Shown: positions 45,818-58,633, counted from the stretch's first letter. The stretch: 64,000 nucleotides of DNA from Calliphora vicina (GCF_958450345.1 NC_088783.1:23935701-23999700), one strand, 5' to 3'. Made by a program: numbers and translations. The notes: generated by a model not told the origin, from the letters alone.

Positions 45818-46640
45818 CTAGGAGAAGCATAGGGTCTTAACAAATTCTTTCCATTTTATTTTGTCTAAAGCTACGTTTTTATTTTTTCGCCATGTATATC
45901 CTGCTTCTAGTGCTCCTGGTACTAAGGGGCTTTCTTAGGGTATGGCCAATCCGCATCCACTTACGGCTCAACATCTAATGATATTGGCTCGTGGTGTTCG
46001 ACCAGAAGATGAGCATGATTTTTCGTATGCAGAAGGCTTGCAGAGCCGGCAATTCTTTGTTGGCTGAGTTACATGTTCCGTAAAGAACCACCGATTTTAT
46101 GCTGGCGATATCCAATGAATTGTCAACTATGGAAATTGTTCGGGTGTTTGTGTTTATGAATTTGGACACATATTTGCTGTTCGTGCCGTATTCGGCAGGT
46201 GGCGCCGTCGTACAAACTTTTGATTTTGCTCGGGTCTCCTTAGCATTCTAGTGATCTCAAGATTGCATTGTGTCAAACACTTCCTCTAAGTCTATAAAGT
46301 ACGGATTTGGTCCACTATTATGTGCAATGTGTTTACATGGTCTACGCATGATCGATCCGCTCTAAAACCAGCCTGCTCATACCTTAGACTAGGTGGCATA
46401 TTGTCGATTATTCACTATCCTTAATATTTTATTCACTGTGCTTAATAACGTGATTCCTCTCCAATTCATAAAATCAGAGAGGTTGCCTTTCTTTGGCAGC
46501 AGAGTTATAATCCACTCCGTGAGTTCAGTCGACCGTGTTTCGCATTTTCTGAAGAGCACAAAAAAGTAAAGAAAATAAGCTAAATTTTTTGCAAGTATCT
46601 GATGTTTTTTAGTAGAGGGACAAATTAGAAGATGTATAGG
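45818..46640 (-). pseudogene. LINE reverse-transcriptase relic (third LINE type)
   Basis: The minus strand reads ELTEWIITLLPKKGNLSD followed by WRGITLLSTVNKILR (near 46500), then remnants of the GFR..RS..H block near 46370 and of the LYRLRG/DFKKAF region near 46290. Near the 3' end (about 45820-45950) frames resemble a C-terminal motif with RPYASPRNY. PKKGNLSD..NWRGI is typical of a LINE group different from the two at 20.5-23 kb. Multiple frameshifts and a missing active site make it dead. The clade is not assigned. Confidence 0.7.
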
Positions 46641-46872
46641 GTTCAATAAGGTACCAATATACAGTTTGTTCCTGTTTCACCCATTTCCGCGCTACAGTTC
46701 TAAAATATACCAAACATCTCTGCATTTGATGACATATTAGTTTAGTAGATATAAAGGAATCAGTTTAACACTTTTCCCACCCAAAAATCCCTTTCGCAGA
46801 ACGAATTTCATAGCAGTTTAAGATGTATGCAGATGAATTTGTTATTCATGCCGTAACAATTCTCTTTTATAT

Positions 46873-47231
46873 TGTTACGAATTTGCACTAGCAATTTGAA
46901 TTTAACGGTCATTATGTTTATAAACATTTCCATCTGTAGAAGTTTCTACTTATCAACAATGTTGATAGCATGCGGTTGTTTGCATTTTTTGAAAGTATGA
47001 CAATACTGAATGTTTAAACATTAACTTCGAAAGCTGTAGAATTCGAATATTGTAGTTAAGATCATTGTAGAAGGTTCACGAAAGATGGCGTGTGTATAAA
47101 TAGTGGCTGAGGTTGCAGCCGTCAATGAGTTTATTGTAAGCGCTGTTAGAGTTAACATATTTTATTTGCAATCAGAAGTATCCGGTTTATTTAAAGGAAA
47201 TAACCCAGAAAAGGTTGGCTAAAACGTAATA
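46873..47231 (+). mobile_element. Solo LTR, 359 bp, same family as 14480-15060
   Basis: Starts TGTTACGAATTTGC and ends AAAACGTAATA, where the terminal CA has changed to TA. The 4-bp duplication ATAT lies at 46869-46872 and 47232-47235. It shares with the first LTR the TATAAATAGTGGC promoter block (near 47095) and the end block AGTATCCGGTTTATTTAAAG. It is about 220 bp shorter. No internal retroelement sequence adjoins it. Confidence 0.85.
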
Positions 47232-47235
47232 ATAT

Positions 47236-48139
47236 ATTAAGCTTAATCAGGCTCAAAATAAAAGAAAAAAATTTACAATTTCTTATTGAATTTTCTCCGG
47301 GTGTAGATAATTGCATTAAGTTGAAATATAAGGAAATGATAGATGTTTAAGTAGGGAATTTTGTTGATATGATTATTATGTAATAATGTTCTACATATTC
47401 AGCAAGAGTAAAAGCCAGCATACATGCAACTTATTATTGTTTTACCAGAAAATTTGAATATTTATAATGAAAATTATCATTATCATCGTCATTATTTCAT
47501 CGTACAATGAAATTGTAACAATTGCTTTAGATATTAAAATACACATACATACTTGCTTCCATATTTTCTTACCATCAGAGAAATTTTGATCAAATAAACA
47601 TAAAATATGAATTATTATACGAACATACACAGCATCTCACTCAGTAAATTACTAAAGAATTATTGCTATTTTGAAAACCCAGCAGTTAGGAGGAGTTTGG
47701 GGGAAGGGAGATTTTGATTGCCGGGAGTATAGTATAAAATAAATCAGACAAAGACAATAAATTACAATATGAAATACAATTTTTTACCTTAAGGCATAAA
47801 TTTATGCTGGATACAACTGACTACTACTACTACTGTTTCTTATTGCCATATTTTCAATTTACTACCCCGACCCCAAAAAATTAATATTTACTGTAAGTGT
47901 GTGGGATTGAATGAAGAGTTTTGAAAGAGACAAATACAGCAAAGATAAACCCAATCAAATTGGTAAACGAACCCTTATATGTTGAAGAATTTTGGTTTAT
48001 TTTCGTATCTGAATACATACTTAGTTGTACGGACATACTTACATTACATTTCAATTTGCAGTTTATTTTATTTGCTGAAATATTATTAAATTTTCAAAGA
48101 CATTTTCCATATTCTACTAGTATTATTATGTAACAGTAG
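47236..48139. other. No gene recognised
   Basis: AT-rich. ACCCAGCAGTTAGGAGG at 47678 resembles the end of the CCCAGCAG family but has no partner end. Nothing coding. Confidence 0.4.
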
Positions 48140-49192
48140 CCCAGCAGTTCTATGGGACTATTCCGAACATGCTAATGTCCTAAGCATTGTCCATTTTGGA
48201 TTACTATTGATAGCTGGTCCAAAGTAGTCAACGCATTGGATTCATATACCGGTTACATAGAGTCAGTTACCATACAAGCTACTTAATTCTCTACTTGATC
48301 ATATAGCTAATCAACATGTAATTGACCTCATATAGTCAGTTAAAAAGACATCTCTCAGATAGTCTAATAACTGATTGCTTGTCAACAAACCTTCCTCTGA
48401 CAGCTCTCTAATAGTTTACTTCTGGTGGGTAAAATAACTAAGTTTTAAAGTGCATTGCAAAATAAATGTTTAAAATGACTACGCTTTAGGTTACTTAGAG
48501 ACAATAAAGTGACGTGAGGTTCCATGAGATGTCTTAAGCAAAAAGATAATAAACTGTATGAGAATTATATCAACACAATTTTATAAATCAAGTTTTTACG
48601 AAATTCTCATAAAAAAGTTGCAGTACAAATAGTGTTTATATAAAACGATAATTTAGAAAACCGGGTTTTCGGTTAACCGGTTTCGAAAAAACCGGTTTTA
48701 ATAGTTTCATTATGTGTCTGAAAAAGTTAAAACATTTTTATCGAAAGAGCTTTATATTTTATATCAGCAGTTTACGTTTCAAATCAGACCAAATAATGTG
48801 AATATAAAAATTCATCAAAACACGAAATTTTTATATTTTAGTTAACCGAGTGATATAAACCGGATAAACCTGTTAACCGAAAATCAACATTTAAAATTAA
48901 CGTAACCGGTTCGGAAAAAACCGAAATTTCCAAGAAAAACCTAGTTTTGGATAAACGGTTTATAAACACTAATTACAAAATAAACATTTAAAGTGACTAC
49001 ACTCTAGACTACTTAGGGACACTTAAGTGTCAATTGTCTTACGCTAGATTACATGGAATATATAAAGTAACACATAAGCACATACGTGTCAAATGACCCA
49101 AAATATATAAATTGAAATCAACCAATTGATCAGATATTAGTGAAAATTATTGTCTATAAAGGGATACATTGACTATTTTTAAATCAGCTGGG
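48140..49192. mobile_element. CCCAGCAG-ended element, long copy
   Basis: CCCAGCAGTTC at the left and the inverted CAGCTGGG at the right enclose blocks shared with 19296-19645 and 56170-56880, including AAAGTAGTCAACGCATTGGA, TTACTTCTGGTGGGTAAAAT and ATTGTCTATAAAGGGATACA. It is split by the hAT at 48630-48971. Non-coding, about 710 bp without the insert. Confidence 0.7.
48630..48971. mobile_element. hAT MITE, 342 bp, ACCGGTT-rich
   Basis: Perfect 11-bp TIRs TAGTGTTTATA/TATAAACACTA with flanks AGTACAAA (48622-48629) and ATTACAAA (48972-48979), matching at 7 of 8 positions. The arms carry GGTTAACCGGTTTCG and AACCGGTTC words, like the hAT at 29099-29626, though the terminal bases differ. Non-coding. 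Confidence 0.85.
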
Positions 49193-49726
49193 AAATCCAA
49201 AAATATACAAATGTGTGTATTTTCTATTGATTAAGTAAGTTTACGTACATATTTATGTAATTTATCTATAAAATATGAAAATTATTGCATTTGTAACAGT
49301 TTGATGCTTATGAAATTGGCAAATTGCATTTTAGATCATTTGTTTGCATTCACACAAACTAAAATATAAATTTGACTTGTGCAATAATATTTGCAAAGTT
49401 AACAGTAACTGACTTGAAAAGTTTCAAGCCATTCTTAATAAATATGAATATGTATATTATTATAGAAGAGACTGACTGATTCATAATTTCCCATCCCAAA
49501 GTTATAGACAGAAATTTCATATGTTTTAACACGTCTCCCGACAGATAGATCTACTAAAAAGGATTTGTTGAAAATTACATTAATTGCTTATTTCACAATA
49601 TCGAATGATAGATTTCCTTTCGCTTAGAATGCGAACGAAATGTAAGGTACTTCATAGAATCTTCAAAATATACTAACAACTCAACTTTGAATGGGTAGGC
49701 AAGGGAAAGCTTGGGTTTGGTAATTG

Positions 49727-50297
49727 TTATACCCTTCACCTTCGTGAGAATTCCGTATGTAATTTCCACATTCCGTTTGTAATTTCCACAATATAATTTT
49801 CCGAAGCCCCCAAATAACTTACATATACGATTCATACATCAATATCTCCGGAATTCTTCCGGCTCAGCATATCGGTCCACAAATGGCTGAGATATAAGGA
49901 AAAAACCAGGAACTATATCTGGATTACTAAGTCATAAATATAGACAATATGGATATCTGATGATAGATATTTCAAAGACCTTTGCAACGACGTATGTATA
50001 TAAAACCATAGTAAGTTGGACCTACAATGGGTCAAAATCAGAAAAAATATTTTTTAACCAAAAGTTTTTTTTTCGCTAAATATTTAAAAAAAAAATTAAA
50101 TTTAAAAAATCAATTCGAAAATTTTTTTTTAAAAAAATTAAAAAAACAAATCGAAAAAAATTTTTTTTCCAAAAAATGATAAAAACAACTTTGGAAAAAA
50201 ATTAATTTTGTTTACCTAAAAATATTTAAAATTATTATTTTGAAGTATAATTTGGTGAAGGGTATATAAGATTCGGCACAGCCGAATATAGCTCTGT
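49727..50297 (+). mobile_element. mini-me-like retroposon, copy g, lacking the GTCY core
   Basis: Starts TTATACCCTTCACCTTCGTG and ends with GGCACAGCCGAATATAGCTC. The segment with the TA and GTCY cores is deleted between CACAATATAATTTTCC and GAAGCCCCCAAATAAC. The remaining blocks are well conserved. Confidence 0.7.
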
Positions 50298-50609
50298 TAA
50301 AACAAATTTTCTCCTGAAGAAATGTATTCAGATAAGTATCATGTTAGTCCTGTCTTTATTAATAATTCAATAACATTCGCCAAAATTTCTGTTTTTTGAC
50401 TTGGAAACATTGGGAATGGTTTTAGATTCTCACAATATTTAGTTTCCAAAAGTGGTGAAATAATGGCATTCGGTTTTCAGATGAGGGCAAATATTGGGAG
50501 TATCGAACAAGAGAAAACGAATGACCACCCTACTGTCTAATGCTTTCTGGAAGCAATAAATCAAACTTGGCTCATGTTTTTTGTGTTCTGAAATATAACC
50601 TTTTTTTTA

Positions 50610-51945
50610 TTGATGGCTAAGGTATGAGTGTATGATTTAAAAATGTGGGATTTTTTTAAATATTTAGCTTTTATTTTGAAACATTTGTACAATATAAACT
50701 TATTCAAAGTATTGGCCATTGTTAGCTATGGCCTATTCTCATCTTTTTGGCAACATATGGATTCCGATCCAAAAGAACTGCTCATATTTTGAGGCCAATA
50801 TCGGATAATCTGTTTCAAAGTGAAACGTTTTGCTTCGATCGAAACAAATATTAGTCGGAAGGGGCAACGTCTGGACTATAAAGTTGGTGAGGCAAAACCT
50901 ACCAACCACTTCATTCTAAATATTTTTCAATATGTGTCCGATTGTTGTCATGATGGAATATTACAGTTTTATTTCTGGCCTCATATTCTGAGCGTTTTTC
51001 GGCCAATGCTCGCTTCAAATGAATCAGTTCCCACCAAATACGGAACATTAAGTTAGCGCCATGGATATTCGGCTGGTTCACATACGATCTCTTACGCTTC
51101 GGGTTATTTAATGGATCCATTTTTTATCAGTGCAAAAATGATATTATTTTATAGCGTTCAAACTGCATTTCAGACATACAAAATCGTCATTCAAGGTATC
51201 TAAGGTTCAATCGTATTGCAGCCAATTTCCCTGCTTTTGGATGAATCCTGCTGTTTGTTAACGTTTGGAAATTGTTGATTGAGTAGCTCTTATGATTTTG
51301 CAAGCTCTTGTTAAGTTTGACAACAATCTTCATCGAGTAATGCCTACAATTCTTTATCTTCAAACTTTTTTAGCCGCACGCAGAGAAAAAATATAATTGG
51401 GCATGGTTACTGTAACCATTTAAATAGTGTTACAAGATTTTTAACAATATTATAGTCACAGTAACTATTTACATGATTGTGGTAATTTATGATTCACATG
51501 ATTGCATCAACCATATATATGGTTACAGTAAACAAATATATGTTTGTGGCAACCATATTTATGATGAATAATTTTATCATAATATGTTGTTCTCAGATTA
51601 TGATAAGCCTTAAGCCGAGAGCAACATAATATGATAAGTCCTACACCATAGGAATGGTTGTCACAAACATATATTTGTTTACTGTAACCATACATATATT
51701 TGGTTGATACAATCATGTGAATCGTAAATTAACCATATTATGGTTACCACAATCATGTAAATTTTAGTCTTCCGTGTCAAAATCTTCACTTCTGAACCGC
51801 ATAAACCAAATCTTGCACATTGAGAGTTGATGACACACATTAACCATAAGCTTTATTTTTACTTTATAATGTCCAATAACTAAGGGAGAATAAATGACAG
51901 ATATGTACCCTTCAAAATGGCTTATAAGTTATTAAAAACAAAAAC
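50610..51945 (-). pseudogene. mariner copy 5, split by a foldback element
   Basis: Nearly full-length minus-strand mariner. The 3' end is at the left (a TIR-like TGTATGATTTAAAAATGTGG near 50630), then the complement of the LPERWEKV-type end (near 50750), SPDYNPSDY-like region, the HHDN block near 50945, the KWIHYDNPKRKRS-like region (51080-51120), and the N-terminal SGDFD-like region near 51780. The 5' leader to 51945 matches 7620-7740 inverted. The foldback copy at 51377-51763 lies between the N-terminal HTH part and the RSGDFD block, with a small deletion. Frameshifted throughout. Confidence 0.8.
51377..51763. mobile_element. Foldback element, copy 2, right end deleted
   Basis: Starts CACGCAGAGAAAAAATATAA like the other two copies, and keeps most of both arms, but stops after CCACAATCATGTAAA and lacks about 100 bp including the right TIR. 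Mariner sequence resumes at about 51767 with a few bases lost, so the deletion spans the junction. Confidence 0.85.
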
Positions 51946-51954
51946 CGCTATCAA

Positions 51955-52145
51955 AAGATAAATTGTCCAATATTATTACCATCGGTTTTAAATAGCAACC
52001 GAACCGGAACTATAGCGGCTTGTTGATGTATGGATCTTATTTGGGGGTACGGAAAGTTGATTCGCAACTGAAAATGTGGACATTTAAAACGGAATGACAA
52101 ACTGTTATTCTTGCCATTCTTTGTGAAGGGTTTTTCGTACAAATA
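51955..52145 (-). mobile_element. mini-me-like fragment, copy h
   Basis: A diverged minus-strand fragment with TTTTAAATAGCAACCGAACC, TGTTGATGTATGGATC, TTTGGGGGTACGGAAAGTTG and AACGGAATGACAAACTGTTA. Both cores are lost. It begins where the mariner leader ends. Confidence 0.5.
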
Positions 52146-52149
52146 AGCT

Positions 52150-54340
52150 GATAGGAAAAATACAGCAATACTTTAGAAACTACAAAAAATAGCTTAAAAA
52201 TAGATAAAGTACCAAAATACTGTATTACGAATTTTCACTTCCTAAGCGGTGCAATTGCCAAAAAGTGCCAATGCATCTGTCAGATCGTTATTGGATTAGA
52301 TGGAAATATATGAAAGTTATAAAAAATACACAATTTTCCTAATAAATGCTATGAGATATCGTTTCAAGATCTGGATAGACACATTATTTAATATTATTTT
52401 TATGAATTTATTCTAAACCAAGTCAAGTTGACTTCCCAACTCTCATATGCTCTTATACATATTTAATTTTAACTTTGTTAACAAAAAAAAAAAATTATAA
52501 AAAACTGCAACAATTCTACATAACAAAATGTAAACATAATTGCTTACAAAATTGGTAAAATTTTAAGAAAAACACGTTGCAAATACATAACTATAATCGG
52601 AAATACAAAAATACTAAAAACACATCAAAAATAAAAACAAAAATAAGAAAAACAAATTTAGTCAGTCGTACAGTATTACAGACAATCAAAAGGAAAAACC
52701 ATAATTTCTTGTTGTTTTTATTTAATTTTTTTTTTGCTCATCATTGTTGCAAAATAACAAAATTATCCTTATCATCAATATCAACTACTCCTACTATTTA
52801 CTACGAATGAAAGAACTTCTGCAGCCTCTAAGTCCTCATCGTACACATAAAATCATTATTATTATTTATCCATCTACTATCTGTTGTTGGCTGTCTGTCC
52901 CTATATCTAGAATATCATCAAATATACTTTTCCTGTTATCTTTTATTTGATTTTTATACTTGTCTACAACATGCAATTGCTGCAAGTATTTATTTATTTT
53001 TTTTTCTATGTTACAAACAACTTTATGCATTTGCTGCTGCTGAGGCGGCTGATGTTGCTGCAAGTATTAAACAATAAACTTGAAATTTGAACATTTGTGT
53101 TTTATCAGCAAAATAAAATCGACATTAAAACAAAACTGCAGCAACAACAACAAATACAACACAAATTTACAATTATTTCCAATTTCAATTTTTGTATATG
53201 ACAACAACTACAACAATAATAATAGAACAAAAAAATCTCATTATAGAAATACAATGAATGAGATGAATGTTATTGTGAAAAAAAATAATGTTCATTTACT
53301 ACTCGTACTCTATCTATCTACTACTACTACGACTACTACTCTTCGATGTCGATGTTGATGATTATTATGGGCTGTAAAAAGAGCAATAGAAGTGGTAGTG
53401 ATTAGGCACAGTGGTTCATGTGAAACAACAATTCAACTAATGCCAATGAACTTGGAAATATAAACTGAAGCTAGTATTCTTCAGCTCAACAATTTAGGTT
53501 GTGTTGCATAAACCAAAAACTGTCATTTCTAACTGTCTGATTCATATGACTGTAGCAGAGTAGTATTCGAGTTTAAATTCTGAGGGCGGATCCTATTGAC
53601 CCTGTAGGAACGGCGCTGAGGGATCACGAATAAGAGCTTCTCAGACATGTACAGTTTATAAACGCATGCGATTTTTTTATGGTTAGTTCCAAAGATTTTT
53701 AAATATTCTTAAAGCCCACGATTAGGCCTCTTAAAAACCTTTTTTTTTATCGATTTCATTCAAATGTTTTCTATTAGTTAAACAATAAATTCAAAAATCA
53801 TAGATTTTTTTAAACATTACAGTAAATTTTCTTAGTATTTTAGTTTTGTGGCTTATCGAGTTACGGCACTAAGCCCTTCATATGAGTTGCAAAGTTGCAA
53901 AGCAATATCTTTTACGTATCCAAATATAATCATTTTTAAATTTATAAATTTTACCAATTTATGTTTTTTATGTCTCATTAAGTAATTTTTTAATGGCAAA
54001 ATGTTTACAAAAACTGAAAAAAATGCATTTTTTCCCCTTGTAAATGCATCTCAAAACTTCAGAGGGCACGTTTTATTCCCAACCGTTACCTAAAAAATTT
54101 TAAGGATGTTTTTTAACCAATGATCACCAAACTGAGGGGTGAGACTGACCAAAATCCAACTTTTGTTTATTAAGAGCCATCCTAATGTCCATCTGTTTGT
54201 GTAAAATACGCTCACATCCAAAATACACTATAAAAATTTGAAAGTTTCAGCTAAAGTGTTTATTAAAAAATAAACTTTAAAATTTTTAGGCAGTTTGGTA
54301 TTTAAAATCAATAAAATCGGTTCAGAAGAAAACATATTAT
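52150..54340. other. No gene recognised
   Basis: AT-rich with CAACAACAAC, CTACTACTAC and poly-A runs. At 54165-54180 AGAGCCATCCTAATGTCCAT resembles the right end of the TAGGGTGGCC family without a partner. Small frames have no domain. Confidence 0.4.
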
Positions 54341-54344
54341 AAGT

Positions 54345-55095
54345 GTCTCTTAGTAAACTAGAGTGTAGTCACTTTAAACTTTAATTTTGCACTGCTATTC
54401 TTTTAGTGAGCAATTCGTACACACTGGTTTTATACAAATTTTATTTTTGCTTAAGTATACACGCAGAGAAAAAATATAAGTGGGCATGGTTACTGTAACC
54501 ATTTCAATATTGTTACAAGTTTTTTAACTATATTATAGTCCCAGTAACCATTTACATGATTGTGGTAACCATAACATGGTTAATTTACGATTCACATGAT
54601 TGTAGCAACCATATATATGGTTACAGTAAACAAATATATAGTTGTGACAACCATTCATATGATGAAGCACTTATCATATTATGTTGCTCTCGGCTTAAGG
54701 CTTATCATAATCCGGGAACAACATATTATGATAAAATTATTCATCATAAATATGGTTGCCACAAACATATATTTGTAGTAACCATATATATGGATGATAC
54801 AATCATGTGAATCATAAATTAACCATATTATGGTTACCACAATCATGTAAGTAGTTACTGTGACTATAATATTGTTAAAAATCTTGTAACAATATTTAAA
54901 TGGTTACAGTAACCATGTCCAATTATATTTTTTCTCTGCGTGTACTGACATCACTTGTAACCTAGCGAGAAGTCAATTGTCACTTTAGTGTCTCTAAGTA
55001 ACCTATAGCGTAGTCACATTAAACGTTTACTTTATACTGCATTTTAAGAAGTAGTTATTTTACCCACCAGAAGTAATCTATTGGAGAGTATCAAA
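54345..55095 (+). repeat. Duplicated segment, copy 1 (carries the foldback insertion)
   Basis: Without the insert at 54460-54942 this matches 56346-56586 closely (TTAGTAAACTAGAGTGTAGT, CTAGCGAGAAGTCAATTGTC, TTTACCCACCAGAAGTAATC, GGAGAGTATCAAA), apart from one short stretch (54412-54432). It belongs to the CCCAGCAG family interior. It ends exactly at the left end of the hAT relic. Confidence 0.8.
54460..54942. mobile_element. Foldback element, copy 3, complete, TA duplication
   Basis: 483 bp starting CACGCAGAGAAAAAATATAA, with the exact complement at the right (TTATATTTTTTCTCTGCGTG). TA flanks both ends, and the unoccupied copy of the same site at 56432-56443 reads AAGTATACTGAC, so the duplication is TA. 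The arms pair across almost the whole length, with a short centre near 54690-54720. A TA duplication suggests mobilisation by a Tc1/mariner-type transposase (inference). Confidence 0.92.
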
Positions 55096-56162
55096 TAGAG
55101 TATTCGAATTATTCGATTTTTCTCTTGTTCGAATAAAACGAATAACTCGAATAATAGATTTTAACTTGTTCGAATAATTCGATCACACATTTAAAATTAA
55201 TCGAATTATTCGAATAATTTAATTTTTTTTTAAAAAGTAAAGAATGAAGTTTTGTTGTCGATTTTTTAATATTTTATTGTTAAAGAAAAACAAAAAAAAA
55301 TAACGTTAAATAAAGTTAACAACTCAAGTATTGATAATGTTAAAAAGCATTCGAAAACAAAGTCCATCATTAAATTTTCAACAGAAATATTCTGATCAGA
55401 TTAAATCAGATTTGAGATAGTTGGACATGATCCTGAATTCAAATACAATATAAACGTATTAGAACTCTTTTATATCGTTCATTAATTCCGGTTTTAAATT
55501 GAGTAACTAATTCTTTAGTAAATTAATTATTCACTCTTTCTAAATTATTTATAACAAATTGTATTATACATCCAGCTCTATCAACGTAGCCGAATCTTTG
55601 CTTAATAAAGTGATCTTGGGGAATTACACAATAAAGAGTATCTGTCCAAAGTTTGATATCATTTTCAGTGAACGTGGCTAATTTGAAGTCAGGCAGCGCA
55701 TGATTTACGCATTTACAAATAGGCAAAAAGTTTATTACCATGTTCGACAAAGATGTTCAACGATGTTCAAAATCATGTATAAGACGAACTCCATGCTTTT
55801 CTTGCAACAAAACGTTAGTTTGCAATATTTGTGTTTGTCATTCGATTTATTAAATATTTTGCAACACTTATGTACGCGGTTAATAATATCACTTATATAC
55901 ATATATTTTAAGATCATGACCTTCATCTATTTCAATGTAATAATTATAAATGTCATCCTCAATATCACTTTCGACGACCGTTTCAAAATCACTTTAATAA
56001 ATTTAAATATATTTGAACATTTATTCGTTTTATTCGATTATTCTACATAAAATTGTTCGAATTATTCGTTATTCGAAAAAGGCCATTTTTAAATTGTTCG
56101 AATAATTATTCGTAAGAAATTATTCGATTAATCGAACGATCATTAGTCGAATGAATACCCTA
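55096..56162 (-). pseudogene. hAT element with transposase relic, copy 2 (inverted)
   Basis: Plus-strand ends are TAGAGTATTCGAATTATTCG and the inverted GAATGAATACCCTA; both carry ATTCGAATAATTCG arrays. On the minus strand the same transposase segment as at 11652-11996 is seen: NRVHKCCKIFNKSND, then KCVNHALPDFKLATF and KLWTDTLYCVIPQDHF. The catalytic DEWT-type segment of copy 1 is missing, so this copy has a larger deletion. The flanks GTATCAAA and GTAATAAC match at 5 of 8 positions only. Confidence 0.75.
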
Positions 56163-56169
56163 GTAATAA

Positions 56170-56880
56170 CCCAGCAGTTAAGTAAGTACTCAATGTATCC
56201 CTTATAAACTGTAATTGTCACTAATGTCTGAAAACTTGGCTGATTTCAATTTATATATTTATAGTCATTTGTCACGTATGTGATCACTATAGTGCAGATA
56301 GAAATCAATTGGTCACTTTATACATCCCATGTAATCTAGAGTGAAGTTAGTAAACTAGAGTGTAGTCACTTTAAACTTTACTTTTGCACTGCTATTTTTT
56401 TAGTGAGTACAAATTTTATTTTTGCTTAAGTATACTGACATCAGTTGTAACCTAGCGAGAAGTCAATTGTCACTTTAGTGTCTCTAAGTAACCTATAGCA
56501 TAGTCAAATTAAACGTTTATTTTATACTGCATTTTAAGAAGTAGTTATTTTACCCACCAGAAGTAATCTATTGGAGAGTATCAAAGGATGGATTCTTTGC
56601 AAGCACTTGGTTATTGGACTGCCTATGAGAATTCTTTTTAATTGACTATTTGAGGTCAATGTTAAAATAACTACTTATGTAGCTGATCATATAACTAGTA
56701 TATGAATACAATGCGTTAACTACTTTGGACCAGATATCATACATCCACATTGTAATCAAAAATGGTCAATTGAACTCCTGCTTAAGACATGCACGTTAAA
56801 ATAGCTAGTTAATTAACTAGTTCTCACCCTAAATGATAGGTAAAATTAATAGTTCGGCCCGAATTGTTAGGAAGATAAAC
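56170..56880. mobile_element. CCCAGCAG-ended element, third copy
   Basis: Begins CCCAGCAGTTAAGTAAGTAC and runs through blocks shared with the other copies (ATTTGTCACGTATGTGATCA, CCATGTAATCTAGAGTG, ACTTTGGACCAGATATC, CACCCTAAATGATAGGTAAA). The right inverted end is degraded. The segment at 56346-56586 is duplicated at 54345-55095. Confidence 0.6.
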
Positions 56881-56884
56881 TGTA

Positions 56885-58620
56885 ATAACTGTACTTGCAG
56901 ATGAGTGTGTCAATAAGATGAGTCCAATTATAGTTTTGCCTACCAAAGTTAAATGAGTTTTTGAACAAAATAAAAATTCCTTGCAAACCACTGTGACATT
57001 GATCATTATTTGTACTAGAGATGCTTTTGAGAAAAAAAAGAAATGTTACCATATTGTAAAGTTAGCAATAATACATGAAAAAAACTATAAAAAAACAACA
57101 ACAAAAACAAGCATTACAAAAGCAAATGATACACTCACACACACACAAACTTATTTACCAACATTCATACAAAACAATTCCCAATTGGCACAAGACAATG
57201 ATGTTTGAAACCTGCACATTCAAACACTTTATGCTCACATTTTCCATTGTTGTTGTTGCTGTTTAATTCAAGCAATATTTATTGGACTAGACTTGAAACG
57301 TATCAAATCTCCATACAAGTAGAGATTTCCCATAAGTACTACAAACAAACAAAAAAAGGAAAAACGCATAAACTGTCATACTATAGCCAGAGTAACATAG
57401 ATAGATCGATGTAATCGTGCATAGAGGCTGCATTTGTATTGTACTCGTATATTATTGTACACTTCATTAATATCTGCAGCCCTATTAAACATGAATAGGC
57501 CGAAAAAAAGTCCCTTCCTATTTTTGTTTTCTATTGTTGTTAAAATGCATCATGATGACAATGATAGACTCACACATCGTTAAATAGACGACTGACTAAC
57601 TCATCTTATCAATGTTTTTCAAACACTATGTGCATGTGAGATATTAAACGTATAGAAAATGAAATCAAAAACTACAAGTACAAGTACATAAGCGCAGTTT
57701 TATTGGCATATTACCCCTATTGGATAACTACAACAACAACAAAATAATGTTCATTCATACAAACATTCCCATGAGACACTCCCCGGAGTTTAATATATTT
57801 GCTCGGCATTAAAACAGCCAAGGGCAGGAATACTATCATGATTCTTTTCATACAAATGTAGTCACATACATTTCATGCCACAATAATGTGCCTTTAAGCA
57901 CTCACAGATACAACTAACAAATACATACATTCAAATACATAATTTTATAATGCACACAGATTAAAAATGCGTCAAATGTGCTGCATAACAACGATTATGA
58001 ACTTTAGTGAAAATTCTTTTGTAAGAGTGAGTGAATGAGTGAGTGAGTTAGTAGTTGCAGTTTCTATACAACTTGTATTCAAAAGCTGCTACATAAGTAA
58101 TAAAAAAAACAGGAATATAGATTTTTGTTGGGATTTTTTTATCAATGAATCCAACAGCAGCAAGTCATTCGTGATGAATAAACTAGCGAACAAATGCATA
58201 AAATGACAAAATGATCATAAATCATGTTTAAGGGTGCAAAAGGTTACAATTGTGAAGTGCCTGACTTTTGAGCCTTATCGTTAGTTTTTTTTTTTAATTT
58301 TTTTGGTGGCATTATTACATGTTTGTAACTGCTTAATATGAAGATTTGTTGAATTTTTTTTTTTATTACAGAAAATGATTATGTATAGAAAAATTGTTAA
58401 GAACAATTGTAATTCTTTCAGTTTTAAATATCGTTACATATCAGAGTTTCATATATGGGGGATTTCATGTATAGTGAACTAACTTATAAAATCGATGTCT
58501 TCCGATCTTGGATTGGATAATAATTCCGACACAATTTTTCAACGAGATCTGTCAGAACTTTCTGAGTTAGAGGGGCTTAAAATTTTACATTTTGGGCAAA
58601 CATGTGTTTTTTCTTATCCA
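56885..58620. other. No gene recognised
   Basis: AT-rich with CAACAACAAC runs and a GTGAGTGAATGAGTGAGTGA tract near 58027. The last part (58520-58570) is an inverted match of 59765-59815. Nothing coding. Confidence 0.4.
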
Positions 58621-58633
58621 TATAACTTATTAC

